Assembly (NCBI RefSeq): GCF_002206625.1 | Contig: NZ_NGUP01000003.1 | Coordinates: 394,968 to 458,967, forward strand | Origin: Polynucleobacter campilacus | GTDB taxonomy: Bacteria > Pseudomonadota > Gammaproteobacteria > Burkholderiales > Burkholderiaceae | Length of the DNA stretch: 64,000 bases | Reading direction: 5' to 3' | In this document: positions 47,411-56,478 of the stretch, one piece after another | Numbering within the stretch: position 1 is the stretch's first letter | Layout of the letters: each line of letters starts with the position of its first letter | Notes under the pieces: model-generated | Database searches by the model: none | The model's input: only the letters and a program-made list of their open reading frames with translations | What the model was told of the DNA's origin: nothing | Translations under genes and position numbers: made by a program

Positions 47411-48748
47411 TTATTTATTTTTTTCCCCTAACACCACAATCTTCATTCGATCCATTGCTAGATATTTTCGAAAAGCAGCGCTCACTTGCTCTAAAGTAAC
47501 TGCTTCTACTTGCTTAGTCCAAACCTCCATCGTATCGAGCGGCAAATCATTCCATGCGATTGATGACACGTTATCTAATAATTTTCGATTGTTATCAATC
47601 CGTAATGGATAACCGTTAACTAAGTTAGATTTGGCAGCAAGTAGCTCAGCTTGCGATGGGCCATCAGCAATAAATTTTCCAATCGTTGAACTCATGACCT
47701 CTAGTGCCAAAACAGCCTGATCATTCTTGGTCTGAAGACCGGCCTTGAAAATACCGGTATCTTTACCAGGCGCAAAGTAACTAGAGACGCTGTAGGCAAG
47801 CCCACGCTTCTCGCGCACCTCTGACATTAAACGAGATACAAAGCCACCACCACCTAATATGTAATTACCAACCAAAAGGGGGAAGTAATCGGGATTGCTT
47901 CGAGTTACCGCCGTCATACCCATAGCGATATGTGCCTGCTGGGAATCAAACGGAATCTGGATTTCACGTTGGTCTAGCGGCTCTACTGGGGAGCGCTGTA
48001 ACTCTGGCAACTTAGCAATAGGATTCCCAGACTGGGGAATCTTTTGCAGTAGGGTCTGCATGATTTCATTAGCCTGGACTCGATCGACATCACCGACAAT
48101 GCTCACAATCATGCGATCACTGCGATAAAACTGCTGATGAAATTGTGTTAAATCCTTTGCTCTGACTGCAGCCACTGATTTAACAGTTGGGGTATTTCCA
48201 AGGGGATAATTGCCATAGATAGCTTTTGCAAAACGACGTTCTAGTACAAACTCTGGCTTTGTTTCAGCTTCAAGCAAATTGGTAATCGTCCTTTGCTTTT
48301 CTCGTTCAACTATTTTTGTGTCATAGGTAGGGGAACTTAACATTGCCGCAGCTAATTTCACTGCTCGGTCTCGCAAATCTTTTCTGCTTAAGCTACGAAT
48401 GCGCAAAATGGCGCGTTCGCCACCAACAGATAGGCCGATATTGGCACCTAAATCTGCGATCTCATCGGCAATCTGAGCCTCACTCAGAATGCCTTGATCA
48501 CCTCTCAAACCATAATTCATGAGGCCTGCTGCCATATCGGCTAGACCGCTCTTGCCCGATGGGTCAAAGCGATCGCCAGCATCAATACTGACTTCAATAT
48601 CAACCATGGGCAGCGCTTTAGTTTGAACTAAATATCCCTTGCTACCTTTAAAGCTATCTAGCTTCTCAATCGGCAAAATGGCATGGGCGGCAGTAAAGAA
48701 GCCAAATGTCAGTAAGCAAATCAAAATACTTTTTTTGAGAGCATTCAT
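47411..48748 (-). CDS. M16-family peptidase-like protein, non-catalytic type
   Basis: This 445-residue protein has a signal peptide (ILICLLTFGFFTAAHA) and the two-domain M16 layout. The zinc motif HxxEH is absent: the corresponding place reads SGLADMAAGLMNYG. The C-terminal half keeps the M16C motif (MSEVREKRGLAYSVSSYFAP), which supplies the Arg-Tyr pair to the partner subunit. It starts one base overlapping the stop of the catalytic M16 gene upstream, so the pair probably forms a heterodimer, as in mitochondrial processing peptidase and PqqFG-type proteins. The substrate is unknown. Confidence 0.9.
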   Translation of the reverse strand: MNALKKSILICLLTFGFFTAAHAILPIEKLDSFKGSKGYLVQTKALPMVDIEVSIDAGDRFDPSGKSGLADMAAGLMNYGLRGDQGILSEAQIADEIADLGANIGLSVGGERAILRIRSLSRKDLRDRAVKLAAAMLSSPTYDTKIVEREKQRTITNLLEAETKPEFVLERRFAKAIYGNYPLGNTPTVKSVAAVRAKDLTQFHQQFYRSDRMIVSIVGDVDRVQANEIMQTLLQKIPQSGNPIAKLPELQRSPVEPLDQREIQIPFDSQQAHIAMGMTAVTRSNPDYFPLLVGNYILGGGGFVSRLMSEVREKRGLAYSVSSYFAPGKDTGIFKAGLQTKNDQAVLALEVMSSTIGKFIADGPSQAELLAAKSNLVNGYPLRIDNNRKLLDNVSSIAWNDLPLDTMEVWTKQVEAVTLEQVSAAFRKYLAMDRMKIVVLGEKNK

Positions 48749-50115
48749 TATTTGCTCTCCTTGCTGACTTCAGATTTGCGGGACTGAGGATCTAACACGG
48801 CAATTGTTAAACCGGTATCCACCAAATATTTTTGAGCAACTGCTTGAACCTGGTCAGGCGTAATTGTTTGCATCTTCTCCAACATGTAATCAATGTCTCT
48901 CCAAGAAAATCCTGCCATCTCGGTGGTACCAATTTCCATTGCCTGACCAAAAATAGAATCACGCTTATAAATTTGATCAGACAGAATGCGCACCTTGATG
49001 CGCTTAAGTTCAGACTCTAATATCCCTTTTTGCTTTAATTCATTCAAGGCTTTACGAATACTGGCTTGGGCTTGAGTAACAGTCTTACCCTTGGCCATAG
49101 AAACGCTAATCAAAAATAATTCTGGTCCACGAGAAATCATGTCGTAGCCAACACCAACATCGTTGACCACTTTTTCCTGCTTAACTAGAACTCTATTGAG
49201 GCGGGCGTTGTCATAACCATCGAGCACAGCAGTCAGAAGCTCTAGAGCGTAGGGCTCAGGATCATCCAGCTTGCCAGGCTCTAAGCGCGGCACTTTCCAA
49301 GCCATGGCCAATTGGGCACTATCGGCTGCAGCCTTCACCTGTACTTGCTTGATTCCTTTTTGGGGCGGCTCAACTTGCGGCTTGCGTGCTGGCAACTCTT
49401 TCATAGCAATTGCGCCGTAGTACTTTTCAACTGTCTTCAGAATTTGCTTGGGATCGACATCACCACTAATCACTACGGTTGCATTATTTGGCGCATACCA
49501 GTTGCGATACCAGTCACGCGCATCGGAGGCCTTCATATTTTGCAAATCATTCATCCAGCCAACTATCGGGTGCCGATAAGGCGAGCTCATATAAGCAGTG
49601 GCCATGAGTGATTCATTTAAGAGGCTGCTGGGATTATCTTCAGTACGTAAGCGGCGCTCTTCCATAACTACCTGAATCTCTTTTAAGAACTCCGCATCAT
49701 CAAAATTGAGATTTGACATGCGATCTGCCTCAAGTCTAATCACCTCATCTAGCTTCGATTTTTCAACTTGTTGAAAGTAGGCAGTGTAATCACGGGAAGT
49801 AAATGCATTCTCGCGCCCGCCAACGGCGGCGACCAATCGCGAGAACTCTCCAGACTTCACCGTATGAGTCCCCTTAAACATCATGTGTTCGAGAACGTGA
49901 GCGACCCCAGTGCGACCGTTCACCTCATCCATCGAGCCTGCGCGATACCAAACCATATGAGCAACAGTAGGCGCGCGATGATCGTCGCGAACAATCAGCT
50001 TTAATCCATTACTGAGCAAAAATTCGTGAGTATCAGCAGAATTGCTACTAGCGGCCCAAGATAATGGGGTGCAGAGTAAGAATAAAAAGCAAATTCGGAG
50101 TAAATTGGAACGCAT
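48748..50115 (-). CDS. M16-family zinc metallopeptidase, catalytic subunit
   Basis: The 455-residue protein has a signal peptide (LLRICFLFLLCTPLSWAASS) and the inverted zinc motif HVLEHMMFKGT near residue 75, with the distal zinc glutamate expected in EEIQVVMEERR-like sequence about 75 residues later (EIQVVMEERRLRTEDNP). It would act as a periplasmic protease. It precedes and overlaps the non-catalytic partner by one base. ftsY diverges upstream, with 64 bases between the starts. Confidence 0.92.
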   Translation of the reverse strand: MRSNLLRICFLFLLCTPLSWAASSNSADTHEFLLSNGLKLIVRDDHRAPTVAHMVWYRAGSMDEVNGRTGVAHVLEHMMFKGTHTVKSGEFSRLVAAVGGRENAFTSRDYTAYFQQVEKSKLDEVIRLEADRMSNLNFDDAEFLKEIQVVMEERRLRTEDNPSSLLNESLMATAYMSSPYRHPIVGWMNDLQNMKASDARDWYRNWYAPNNATVVISGDVDPKQILKTVEKYYGAIAMKELPARKPQVEPPQKGIKQVQVKAAADSAQLAMAWKVPRLEPGKLDDPEPYALELLTAVLDGYDNARLNRVLVKQEKVVNDVGVGYDMISRGPELFLISVSMAKGKTVTQAQASIRKALNELKQKGILESELKRIKVRILSDQIYKRDSIFGQAMEIGTTEMAGFSWRDIDYMLEKMQTITPDQVQAVAQKYLVDTGLTIAVLDPQSRKSEVSKESK

Positions 50116-50179
50116 GTACTAAATCACCATATCCCAAAAAATTAAATTGATAAGATGCAAGGTTTAAATTGTATCGATT

Positions 50180-51070
50180 ATGTTCGGCTTACGTAAAACC
50201 CTCGGATCCCTTTTTAAATCAAGTAAAACAGATGAGGCTTGGTTTGATACTTTGGAAGAGTCACTGATTCAAAGTGATGTAGGCCTACCTACGACTGAAC
50301 AATTGATACTTAAGCTTCGTAAGGCAGCTAAATCCGAAAAAGCTTCAAGCCCTGAAGAACTCCAAGCGCTTCTGATTGAAGAAGTAAGCGCACTTTTACA
50401 GGCCTTAGAGCCCTTACCAAATCCACTCTTTGATTCTAGTAAATCCAACATCCCAGAAGTATGGTTGGTAGTAGGGGTAAACGGCGCTGGTAAGACGACA
50501 ACGATTGGCAAGCTTTGCAGACTCTTTCAGTCTCAAGGTAAATCTGTTCTCTTGGCCGCAGGAGATACCTTTAGGGCTGCCGCACGAAATCAATTGCAAG
50601 AATGGGGGGGTCGTAATCAAGTAGAGGTGATTAGCCAAAAAGGTGGCGATGCTGCTGCGGTTGCTCATGATGCTGTCCACTCAGCTATGTCGCGTAAAAG
50701 CGATATCTTGATTATTGATACTGCAGGACGACTTGCCACTCAGGATCACCTGATGGAAGAGCTAAAGAAGGTGAAACGGGTCATTGGCAAAGTATTACCT
50801 GGGGCACCTCACCACACCTTACTGGTGCTTGACGGCAATACCGGTCAAAATGGTTTGAGCCAAGTGAAGGCTTTTCATGCAGCCTTGGGTCTTACTGGAA
50901 TCATCGTTACCAAGCTAGATGGCACTGCCAAGGGCGGCGTTATCTGCGCCCTGGCACATACCCTCCAAGATGGCCCAAAACCAGCCATATTGGCTCTTGG
51001 CAAAGGTGAGGGGATTGATGATTTAGCCCCATTCACAGCCTGGCAATATTCATCTGAATTATTCAATTAA
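50180..51070 (+). CDS. ftsY: Signal recognition particle receptor FtsY
   Basis: FtsY docks SRP-ribosome complexes at the membrane. The 296-residue protein is essentially the NG domain only: the N domain starts at MFGLRKTLGSLFKSSKTDEAW, the GTPase P-loop is GVNGAGKTTTIGKLCRLF near residue 99, and ADTF-type (AAGDTFRAAA), DTAGR and TKLDGTAKGG motifs follow. The acidic A domain of many FtsY proteins is missing, leaving a short amphipathic N-terminus for membrane contact. Confidence 0.95.
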   Translation: MFGLRKTLGSLFKSSKTDEAWFDTLEESLIQSDVGLPTTEQLILKLRKAAKSEKASSPEELQALLIEEVSALLQALEPLPNPLFDSSKSNIPEVWLVVGVNGAGKTTTIGKLCRLFQSQGKSVLLAAGDTFRAAARNQLQEWGGRNQVEVISQKGGDAAAVAHDAVHSAMSRKSDILIIDTAGRLATQDHLMEELKKVKRVIGKVLPGAPHHTLLVLDGNTGQNGLSQVKAFHAALGLTGIIVTKLDGTAKGGVICALAHTLQDGPKPAILALGKGEGIDDLAPFTAWQYSSELFN

Positions 51071-51098
51071 ATCAGTATTTTACGGAATATTTAAACCA

Positions 51099-51125
51099 TT
51101 AGCACTCTCTTGACAGGAGTGCTAA
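51099..51125 (+). promoter_or_regulatory. CIRCE operator (HrcA site) at the rpoH promoter
   Basis: TTAGCACTC-N9-GAGTGCTAA is an exact match to the CIRCE consensus recognised by the heat-shock repressor HrcA. The nine-base spacer holds TTGACA (51110-51115), a perfect -35 box, with TCTATT 18 bases downstream (51134-51139) as the best -10. Repressor binding would therefore block the rpoH promoter directly. Confidence 0.9.
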
Positions 51126-51162
51126 AATAGAAGTCTATTAACACCTCTTATTTGCAAAAAAA

Positions 51163-52092
51163 ATGGTTCTAAAGAAATCTGACAATCTGAATATGCAAAG
51201 ACTGCCTGTAGCCCAGGCTGCATCTGCGTCTGCATTTCCGATGTTGCCATCCTTAGGGGTAGGCACTCTTGATTCCTATATTGCGTACGTGAATCGCGTA
51301 CCAATGCTCAGTGCCGCAGAAGAGTTACATCTTGCGCAGGAATTTCGTCGGACTGAAAACGTCGATGCTGCTAAAACTTTGGTGCTCTCCCATTTGCGCC
51401 TCGTAGTTTCTGTGGCGCGCCAATATCTTGGCTATGGCATTCCACATGCTGACTTAATTCAAGAAGGGAACATCGGCTTGATGAAAGCCGTTAAACGCTA
51501 CGACCCAAACAATGGCGCACGCTTAGTGTCTTATGCAATCCATTGGATCAAAGCTGAGATTCATGAGTACATTCTGAAGAATTGGCGCTTAGTCAAAATG
51601 GCGACCACTAAAGCACAACGCAAATTGTTCTTTAACTTACGCAGCAACAAACCTACTTTGAGTGCCCTCACTCCAGGTGAAATCAATGCTTTAGCTAAAG
51701 CGCTTGATGTTAAAGACTCTGATGTTAAAGAAATGGAAATGCGTCTTGCTGGTGGTGATGTTGCCCTTGAAGGTGATGACACCAATGAAGATGCAGCCTA
51801 TGCACCAATTCAATGGCTTGCTGATAACACCCAAGAGCCTACAGAACGCATTGCTAGCAATGAGAGCGATGCGCTCCAAGGCCCTAAACTTGATCAAGCC
51901 TTGATGGCCTTAGATGAGCGTAGCCGCAACATTGTTCAGTCACGCTGGCTCGCAATGGATGCTGATGGTAAGGGCACAAAAACCTTACACGATCTTGCCG
52001 ATGAATACGGTATCTCAGCTGAACGCGTCCGTCAAATTGAGACAGCAGCTCTCAAGAAGATGCGCGGCATGCTGCAATCTGAAGCGGCTTAA
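51163..52092 (+). CDS. rpoH: RNA polymerase sigma-32 factor
   Basis: RpoH directs transcription of heat-shock genes. The 309-residue factor has sigma region 2 (LSHLRLVVSVARQYLGYGIPHADLIQEGNIGLMKAVKRYDP), the RpoH box QRKLFFNLRSNK and region 4.2 (LADEYGISAERVRQIETAALKKM). The start at 51163 follows the CIRCE promoter by a short leader; ATG 51193 is an alternative. Neither has a clear Shine-Dalgarno. The gene stands alone, between ftsY and an SCO gene on the opposite strand, so ftsX and ftsE are missing from the usual ftsYEX-rpoH order. Confidence 0.97.
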   Translation: MVLKKSDNLNMQRLPVAQAASASAFPMLPSLGVGTLDSYIAYVNRVPMLSAAEELHLAQEFRRTENVDAAKTLVLSHLRLVVSVARQYLGYGIPHADLIQEGNIGLMKAVKRYDPNNGARLVSYAIHWIKAEIHEYILKNWRLVKMATTKAQRKLFFNLRSNKPTLSALTPGEINALAKALDVKDSDVKEMEMRLAGGDVALEGDDTNEDAAYAPIQWLADNTQEPTERIASNESDALQGPKLDQALMALDERSRNIVQSRWLAMDADGKGTKTLHDLADEYGISAERVRQIETAALKKMRGMLQSEAA

Positions 52093-52128
52093 ATAACTTA
52101 AGCTGCTCTAGCCCTCAGTAGCACTCTA

Positions 52129-52719
52129 TTACTTTAAGAGCTCTTTCAAATCATGCGCCAAGGTCTCCGGACCTTGAGCATGCTTGATGTATAAACGCAA
52201 TCGACCCTCCGGATCAAATGCATAGCTACCTGCTGTGTGATCTATCGTATAAGAACCAGGGCTGATGCCTGGAACCTTCTTGTAATAAATCTTGAAGTCT
52301 TTGGCGACCTTCTCTAAAGCAACATCATCCTCAGGGCGAAGTCCTAAAAAGCGCGGATCAAATGCCGGAACATACTGCTTCAAAATCGCAGCAGTATCTC
52401 GCTGGGGATCGACAGTCACAAAAAGTACCTGCACCTTATCTGATTTAGACCCCAAGATGGTCATCACTTGCTGCATCTCAGTCAAAGTGGTTGGACAAAC
52501 ATCAGGGCACTGTGTATAGCCAAAGAACATCACCACTACTTTGCCCTTAAAGTCTGCTAGGGTTCTTGCCTTACCATCCGGATCTACCAAGCTAAAGTCT
52601 TTGCCAAAGGCCGTACTACCAGTGATATCAATATTCTTGAATTCTGGCTTTGGACTGCAAGCTGTCAAAATCAACAACAAAGCAGCAATACAACAAGTAC
52701 GCAAAAGGGAGATATTCAT
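52129..52719 (-). CDS. SCO1/SenC copper chaperone, lipoprotein
   Basis: SCO proteins deliver copper to the CuA site of cytochrome oxidase. The 196-residue product has a lipobox in LILTACSPKP, the copper-binding pair in YTQCPDVCPTTLTEM and the distal histidine in YTIDHTAGSY. It ends the leftward oxidase assembly gene run, one base after ctaB. This fits a role in oxidase assembly rather than general thiol redox. Confidence 0.95.
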   Translation of the reverse strand: MNISLLRTCCIAALLLILTACSPKPEFKNIDITGSTAFGKDFSLVDPDGKARTLADFKGKVVVMFFGYTQCPDVCPTTLTEMQQVMTILGSKSDKVQVLFVTVDPQRDTAAILKQYVPAFDPRFLGLRPEDDVALEKVAKDFKIYYKKVPGISPGSYTIDHTAGSYAFDPEGRLRLYIKHAQGPETLAHDLKELLK

Positions 52720-52720
52720 C

Positions 52721-53614
52721 TTAGAGGAAGTAGTGATCTATGAGCAGCGCTGCAAACAGCAAAGACAAATAGGTAATTGAAAAGCGGAAAGTTTTTTTAG
52801 CCAAGGCATCGCTATAAGAAATAAATAAAGCAATGGCATAAGCTAAAAATATTAATCCAAGAATAGTGGCCGAGAAGAGATACACCATGCCACTCATACC
52901 GTAGATATAGGGTAGTAGAGTCGCTGCGATCAATATCAGGGTATACAAAAGAATGTTGAGTACTGTAAAGCGTTCACCATGCGTTACTGGCAGCATCGGT
53001 AAACCTGACTGCACATAGTCCTCACGACGATACAGGGCCAAGGCCCAAAAGTGGGGAGGTGTCCAGACAAAAATAATCAATACTAAGAGCCAGGCTTCAG
53101 CAGGCACTGTATTGGTTACGGCCGCCCATCCAAGCGCTGGTGGCATTGCTCCAGAGAGACCACCGATCACAATATTCTGGGGTGTAGCTGGCTTTAACAG
53201 CCAGGTGTAAATCACTGCATACCCGACAAAAGTTGCTAAAGTTAGCCACATTGTTAACGGGTTGCAAAAGTTCCACAAAATAATCATACCGAGCGAACCC
53301 AGAATGATTGAGAAAACAATAATCTGAAATCGAGTTACTTCACCGGTTGCTGATGGACGCCAAGAGGTACGTCTCATCTTTGCGTCCACTGCTTGCTCAA
53401 TTAAACAGTTCACAGCAAACGCTGCACCCGCCAATAACCAAATACCAACAAATCCACCAAATAGAACGGGATAAGGAACCATCCCTGGTGTAGCCAAGAA
53501 CATGCCGATCAAGGCACAAAAAACGGCAAGTTGAGTCACTCTGGGTTTAGTTAAAACCCAGTATTGGCGCCAACGCGGCATTTCCGCAGGCGTAAATGTT
53601 TTGGGTGTACTCAT
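52721..53614 (-). CDS. ctaB: Protoheme IX farnesyltransferase (heme O synthase)
   Basis: CtaB attaches farnesyl to heme b, giving heme O. The 297-residue polytopic UbiA-type enzyme shows [20 protein letters not shown] at the first helix, the [19 protein letters not shown] aspartate-rich motif, and [19 protein letters not shown]. The track start at 53734 runs back into ctaA; I use ATG 53614 ([13 protein letters not shown]), which overlaps the ctaA stop as ATGA. Confidence 0.95.
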   Translation of the reverse strand: MSTPKTFTPAEMPRWRQYWVLTKPRVTQLAVFCALIGMFLATPGMVPYPVLFGGFVGIWLLAGAAFAVNCLIEQAVDAKMRRTSWRPSATGEVTRFQIIVFSIILGSLGMIILWNFCNPLTMWLTLATFVGYAVIYTWLLKPATPQNIVIGGLSGAMPPALGWAAVTNTVPAEAWLLVLIIFVWTPPHFWALALYRREDYVQSGLPMLPVTHGERFTVLNILLYTLILIAATLLPYIYGMSGMVYLFSATILGLIFLAYAIALFISYSDALAKKTFRFSITYLSLLFAALLIDHYFL

Positions 53615-54735
53615 AACTTTGCCATCTTTTTTTGAATAGGTTGGCGCCAAGATGACCAATAACTCATTCTGACTAAACAGAATACTAAAGCCGCTGAGCC
53701 AGCGGTATGCAATAAAGCCGCTAATAATGGCCACTGAAATACGACGTTTGATATTCCAGTAATGATTTGTAGTAAGAGTATCGCTAGTAAAAGTTTTGCG
53801 TAGCGGCTAAGTCCAGATAATACTGGGGTTGCTAACTGCAAAGCCTTCAGGCTCAATGCACCTAGGACTATCAAGACTGTAAGAGCAAACAGACGATGTG
53901 CCCAATGAATGGTTTGCAAGGCCGTTGGAGAAATAAATTCACCTTGAGCATTAAGGCCCAATTGACGCCAAAGCGTAAAGCCTTCGCCCCAGTTAGTTTC
54001 TGGCCACACACTGCCTAGGCATGTTGGAAAATCAGGACAAGCTAGTACGGCGTAATTAGTGCTAACCCAAGCGCCTAAAAAGATTTGGATAGTAAGCACT
54101 ACAAAAGCAACGAGTAATAGTTGAGCCGGTAAAGGACGTATACGCAGAGTATGAACAGAGGCGCTCTGCTCCCAAGTCTGCTGAGCGTAGACAGTTAAGC
54201 AGGCCAATAAAAATAAGGCGAGCATTAAATGAATCGTCACAATGATGGGCTGTAATTTCAAGGTTACGGTCCAAGCACCAAATGCTCCCTGAATACATAC
54301 CAGTAAGAGCAATCCTAAGCTATAAAACAAAGGGAATTTTCCTAAGGACTTCAGTTTGCTAAAAGCCACACCTACTTGCACCAAAATTAAGGCGCCCACT
54401 GTCATTGCGAGATAGCGATGAATCATTTCTATCCAAGCCTTGATCACTGTGACAGGCCCAGTAGGCATTGCAGTTTCAGCTTGCGCAATTTCTCCAAGAG
54501 CATGAAAAGGATTAGAGGCGCCATAGCAACCAGGCCAATCAGGACAACCAAGGCCCGAGTCTGTCAGGCGGGTAAATGCGCCGAACACAATGAGATCGAA
54601 GGTCATAAAGACCAACACCCAATTGAGTTTTTGGAAAAAACTATACCCTGGTCTTGTCCAAAGATAAGCCAATGGCAGACAAGCAAAAATAATTGCGATG
54701 GCCGCTAACTCTAAGAACAAAACAAAAGTAGGCAT
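53611..54735 (-). CDS. ctaA: Heme A synthase (COX15/CtaA)
   Basis: CtaA oxidises heme O to heme A in the inner membrane. The 374-residue protein has about eight helices and the conserved histidines in [22 protein letters not shown]-type helices and [15 protein letters not shown], with [16 protein letters not shown] near residue 57 carrying the cysteine pair. A second such loop ([11 protein letters not shown]) is also present. It overlaps the gene before it by one base (TAATG) and ctaB by four. Confidence 0.95.
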   Translation of the reverse strand: MPTFVLFLELAAIAIIFACLPLAYLWTRPGYSFFQKLNWVLVFMTFDLIVFGAFTRLTDSGLGCPDWPGCYGASNPFHALGEIAQAETAMPTGPVTVIKAWIEMIHRYLAMTVGALILVQVGVAFSKLKSLGKFPLFYSLGLLLLVCIQGAFGAWTVTLKLQPIIVTIHLMLALFLLACLTVYAQQTWEQSASVHTLRIRPLPAQLLLVAFVVLTIQIFLGAWVSTNYAVLACPDFPTCLGSVWPETNWGEGFTLWRQLGLNAQGEFISPTALQTIHWAHRLFALTVLIVLGALSLKALQLATPVLSGLSRYAKLLLAILLLQIITGISNVVFQWPLLAALLHTAGSAALVFCLVRMSYWSSWRQPIQKKMAKL

Positions 54736-55391
54736 TACAGTTTTTCGCCCTTGTGATTTAACTTCAAGAGTTTTTCTAAATCCTTTTTGATGAAAGCAAA
54801 TTCCTTAGGGGAATTAGTAACTGGGAAATACATCATCTTGGCTGGACTTGGATCAATCAACTGAATTTGTTGACCGCCGCCCTCTTTATTAAGCCAAGCC
54901 TCAAAATCCGTCTTCAGCTTAGGGTCTCTTGGTAGTGCAACAATCTTGAACCCAGCAACTTGCTCGTCATAGGCCTTTGCCACTTCAGGGTCAACAGGCT
55001 TACCATCGGTATTGATCCAAAGTAGCTGAACACGCTTATTTTCTCTACCCATGGCAACCTTCACTTGTCGCATTAGAAAAAATGCTTCAATACATTTTTC
55101 ATCCTTAATTTGACATTCGCCTGCTGGTCGCGCAATCAGTAAAGTCCACTTGCCTTGAAGCGGAACATCTAGCCATGCAGAATTGAATTCTTGGGCTGGG
55201 TAAACCAAAGTTCCAAAGTTCGTCTTGCCCCAGTCAGGCTTAATTACGTAATACGCCAAATATGAAGCGATCACAGGCGTAGCACATGCCAGTAAAAGCA
55301 AGAGCATTTGTATGCGTCCGCGACGAGTCTGCGCATTGATTGCTACCGAATCAGTCTGCGAAGCTGGAATTAATAACTCTTTATCACTCAC
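54735..55391 (-). CDS. Membrane-anchored thioredoxin-like protein of the oxidase assembly cluster
   Basis: I do not recognise a named family. The 218-residue product starts at a GTG (VSDKELLIPA) that overlaps the SURF1 stop by four bases; the track start at 55532 lies in the SURF1 frame overlap. One helix (MLLLLLACATPVIASYLAYYV) anchors a C-terminal domain of about 150 residues with GTLVYPAQEFNSAWL, KWTLLIARPAGEC and a C-X6-C spacing (CQIKDEKC), suggestive of a thioredoxin/SCO-like fold. Homologous genes in this position are usual in Burkholderiales. A role in oxidase assembly is inferred from context only. Confidence 0.75.
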   Translation of the reverse strand: MSDKELLIPASQTDSVAINAQTRRGRIQMLLLLLACATPVIASYLAYYVIKPDWGKTNFGTLVYPAQEFNSAWLDVPLQGKWTLLIARPAGECQIKDEKCIEAFFLMRQVKVAMGRENKRVQLLWINTDGKPVDPEVAKAYDEQVAGFKIVALPRDPKLKTDFEAWLNKEGGGQQIQLIDPSPAKMMYFPVTNSPKEFAFIKKDLEKLLKLNHKGEKL

Positions 55392-56173
55392 TCTTGATCC
55401 CCATTCACATCCTGCCGCCAATACTGCCGCAGGCCAGTAATTAGCCAAAATAAGAAACCACAAACTGCTAAAGCAAACCACTGGAATGCATAAGCATAAT
55501 GGCGATCGACTCCAGTCGTCAGTGGAGCCCACTCACGCAATAAGCCATCATCATTACCAGTATCTATCTCTCGCAAAATAAAAGGGCTTTGCACCCAAGC
55601 ACGCAACTTACCCTCGGCTCGTAAATCAAAATTTTGCTCAATGCGAGGCCTGTTCGTATCAATGATGGCCTGGCCTTCCCCTAAGGCATAGACCTTACCG
55701 GGATGAGCGAACACAATACCTTCAATCGTGACCACCTTAGTTGGCGTTTTCACTGGCGGCAAAGACTCTCTGTTCTGGCTATTGCGTGGCGCCCAACCCC
55801 GATTAATCCATAGAATCTCATCACGCCCCTCAAGCTGCAATGGCATCAGGAGATAAAAACCAGACTGTGAGGTATTACTTCCAGTTGGAGGAATAGGTCT
55901 TGGTCGGTTATCCAACCAAATAGCCGCCTGCGGTATATATTGCCCACGAGCAATCATGCGGCGCTCACTCGCATCCTCTAAGCTTAAAGGGCCATCATTC
56001 GCAGTCAAAATTGGCATCTGTTGCCGTGCCAATAAATTAGCAGCTAAAGTAATCTTGCTCTCTGCCCTATTCAGCTGCCAAATGCCAGCAGCACAAGCAA
56101 TTGCAACAACCAACAAGGCTGATACAGTAGCAACTATGCGCTTAGCAATGAGTGTAGTAAAAAGCGTATTCAA
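55388..56173 (-). CDS. SURF1 family cytochrome oxidase assembly protein
   Basis: SURF1 helps heme A insertion into oxidase subunit I. The 261-residue protein has a helix at each end (IVATVSALLVVAIACAAGIWQL and YAYAFQWFALAVCGFLFWLI) and family motifs GQYIPQAAIWLDNRP, LINRG-type ILWINRGWAP and HYAYAFQWF. The start is a TTG with no clear ribosome site; no ATG is available nearby. A DUF2909 gene diverges 24 bases away. The genes downstream continue with overlaps to ctaA and ctaB. Confidence 0.93.
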   Translation of the reverse strand: MNTLFTTLIAKRIVATVSALLVVAIACAAGIWQLNRAESKITLAANLLARQQMPILTANDGPLSLEDASERRMIARGQYIPQAAIWLDNRPRPIPPTGSNTSQSGFYLLMPLQLEGRDEILWINRGWAPRNSQNRESLPPVKTPTKVVTIEGIVFAHPGKVYALGEGQAIIDTNRPRIEQNFDLRAEGKLRAWVQSPFILREIDTGNDDGLLREWAPLTTGVDRHYAYAFQWFALAVCGFLFWLITGLRQYWRQDVNGDQE

Positions 56174-56197
56174 GAGATTTCAATATAAGGATTTAAG

Positions 56198-56410
56198 ATG
56201 AAGTGGATTATTCCGATTGTCCTACTAATGATTGTTGCTAGCTTAGGGTCAGCCTTGTATTACATGATGAAAGGTAGGGGTAATAGCTCCAAAATGGTGT
56301 ACTCACTCATGCTACGTATTGGGCTATCAATTACGCTATTTGCTGGAATTCTCCTGGCCTATTACTTTGGCCTAATTGAAGCTACTGGCATTAAAGTGGG
56401 CACAAACTAA
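56198..56410 (+). CDS. Small twin-transmembrane protein (DUF2909 type)
   Basis: The 70-residue product consists of two hydrophobic helices (IIPIVLLMIVASLGSALYYMM and LSITLFAGILLAYYFGLI) joined by a basic loop. AAGGA precedes the ATG. It is commonly found among the oxidase genes in betaproteobacteria, on the strand opposite to them, as here. It separates ctaE from SURF1. Function is unknown. Confidence 0.85.
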   Translation: MKWIIPIVLLMIVASLGSALYYMMKGRGNSSKMVYSLMLRIGLSITLFAGILLAYYFGLIEATGIKVGTN

Positions 56411-56444
56411 AGCCTACTTCATCAGAATAGAGCGCCTAAAAATC

Positions 56445-56470
56445 AATCGGGGCTTGAGGCCCCGATTTTT
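56445..56470. terminator. Bidirectional terminator between the DUF2909 gene and ctaE
   Basis: AATCGGGGC-TTGAG-GCCCCGATT is a 9-bp stem, followed by TTTTT on the plus strand and preceded by an A-rich stretch. It can end both converging transcripts. Confidence 0.8.
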
Positions 56471-56478
56471 GATTCAAC

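Noticed and set aside
53615-53734. N-terminal extension of ctaB
   Set aside because: It is the out-of-frame ctaA coding end; the ATGA overlap at 53611-53614 gives the natural start.
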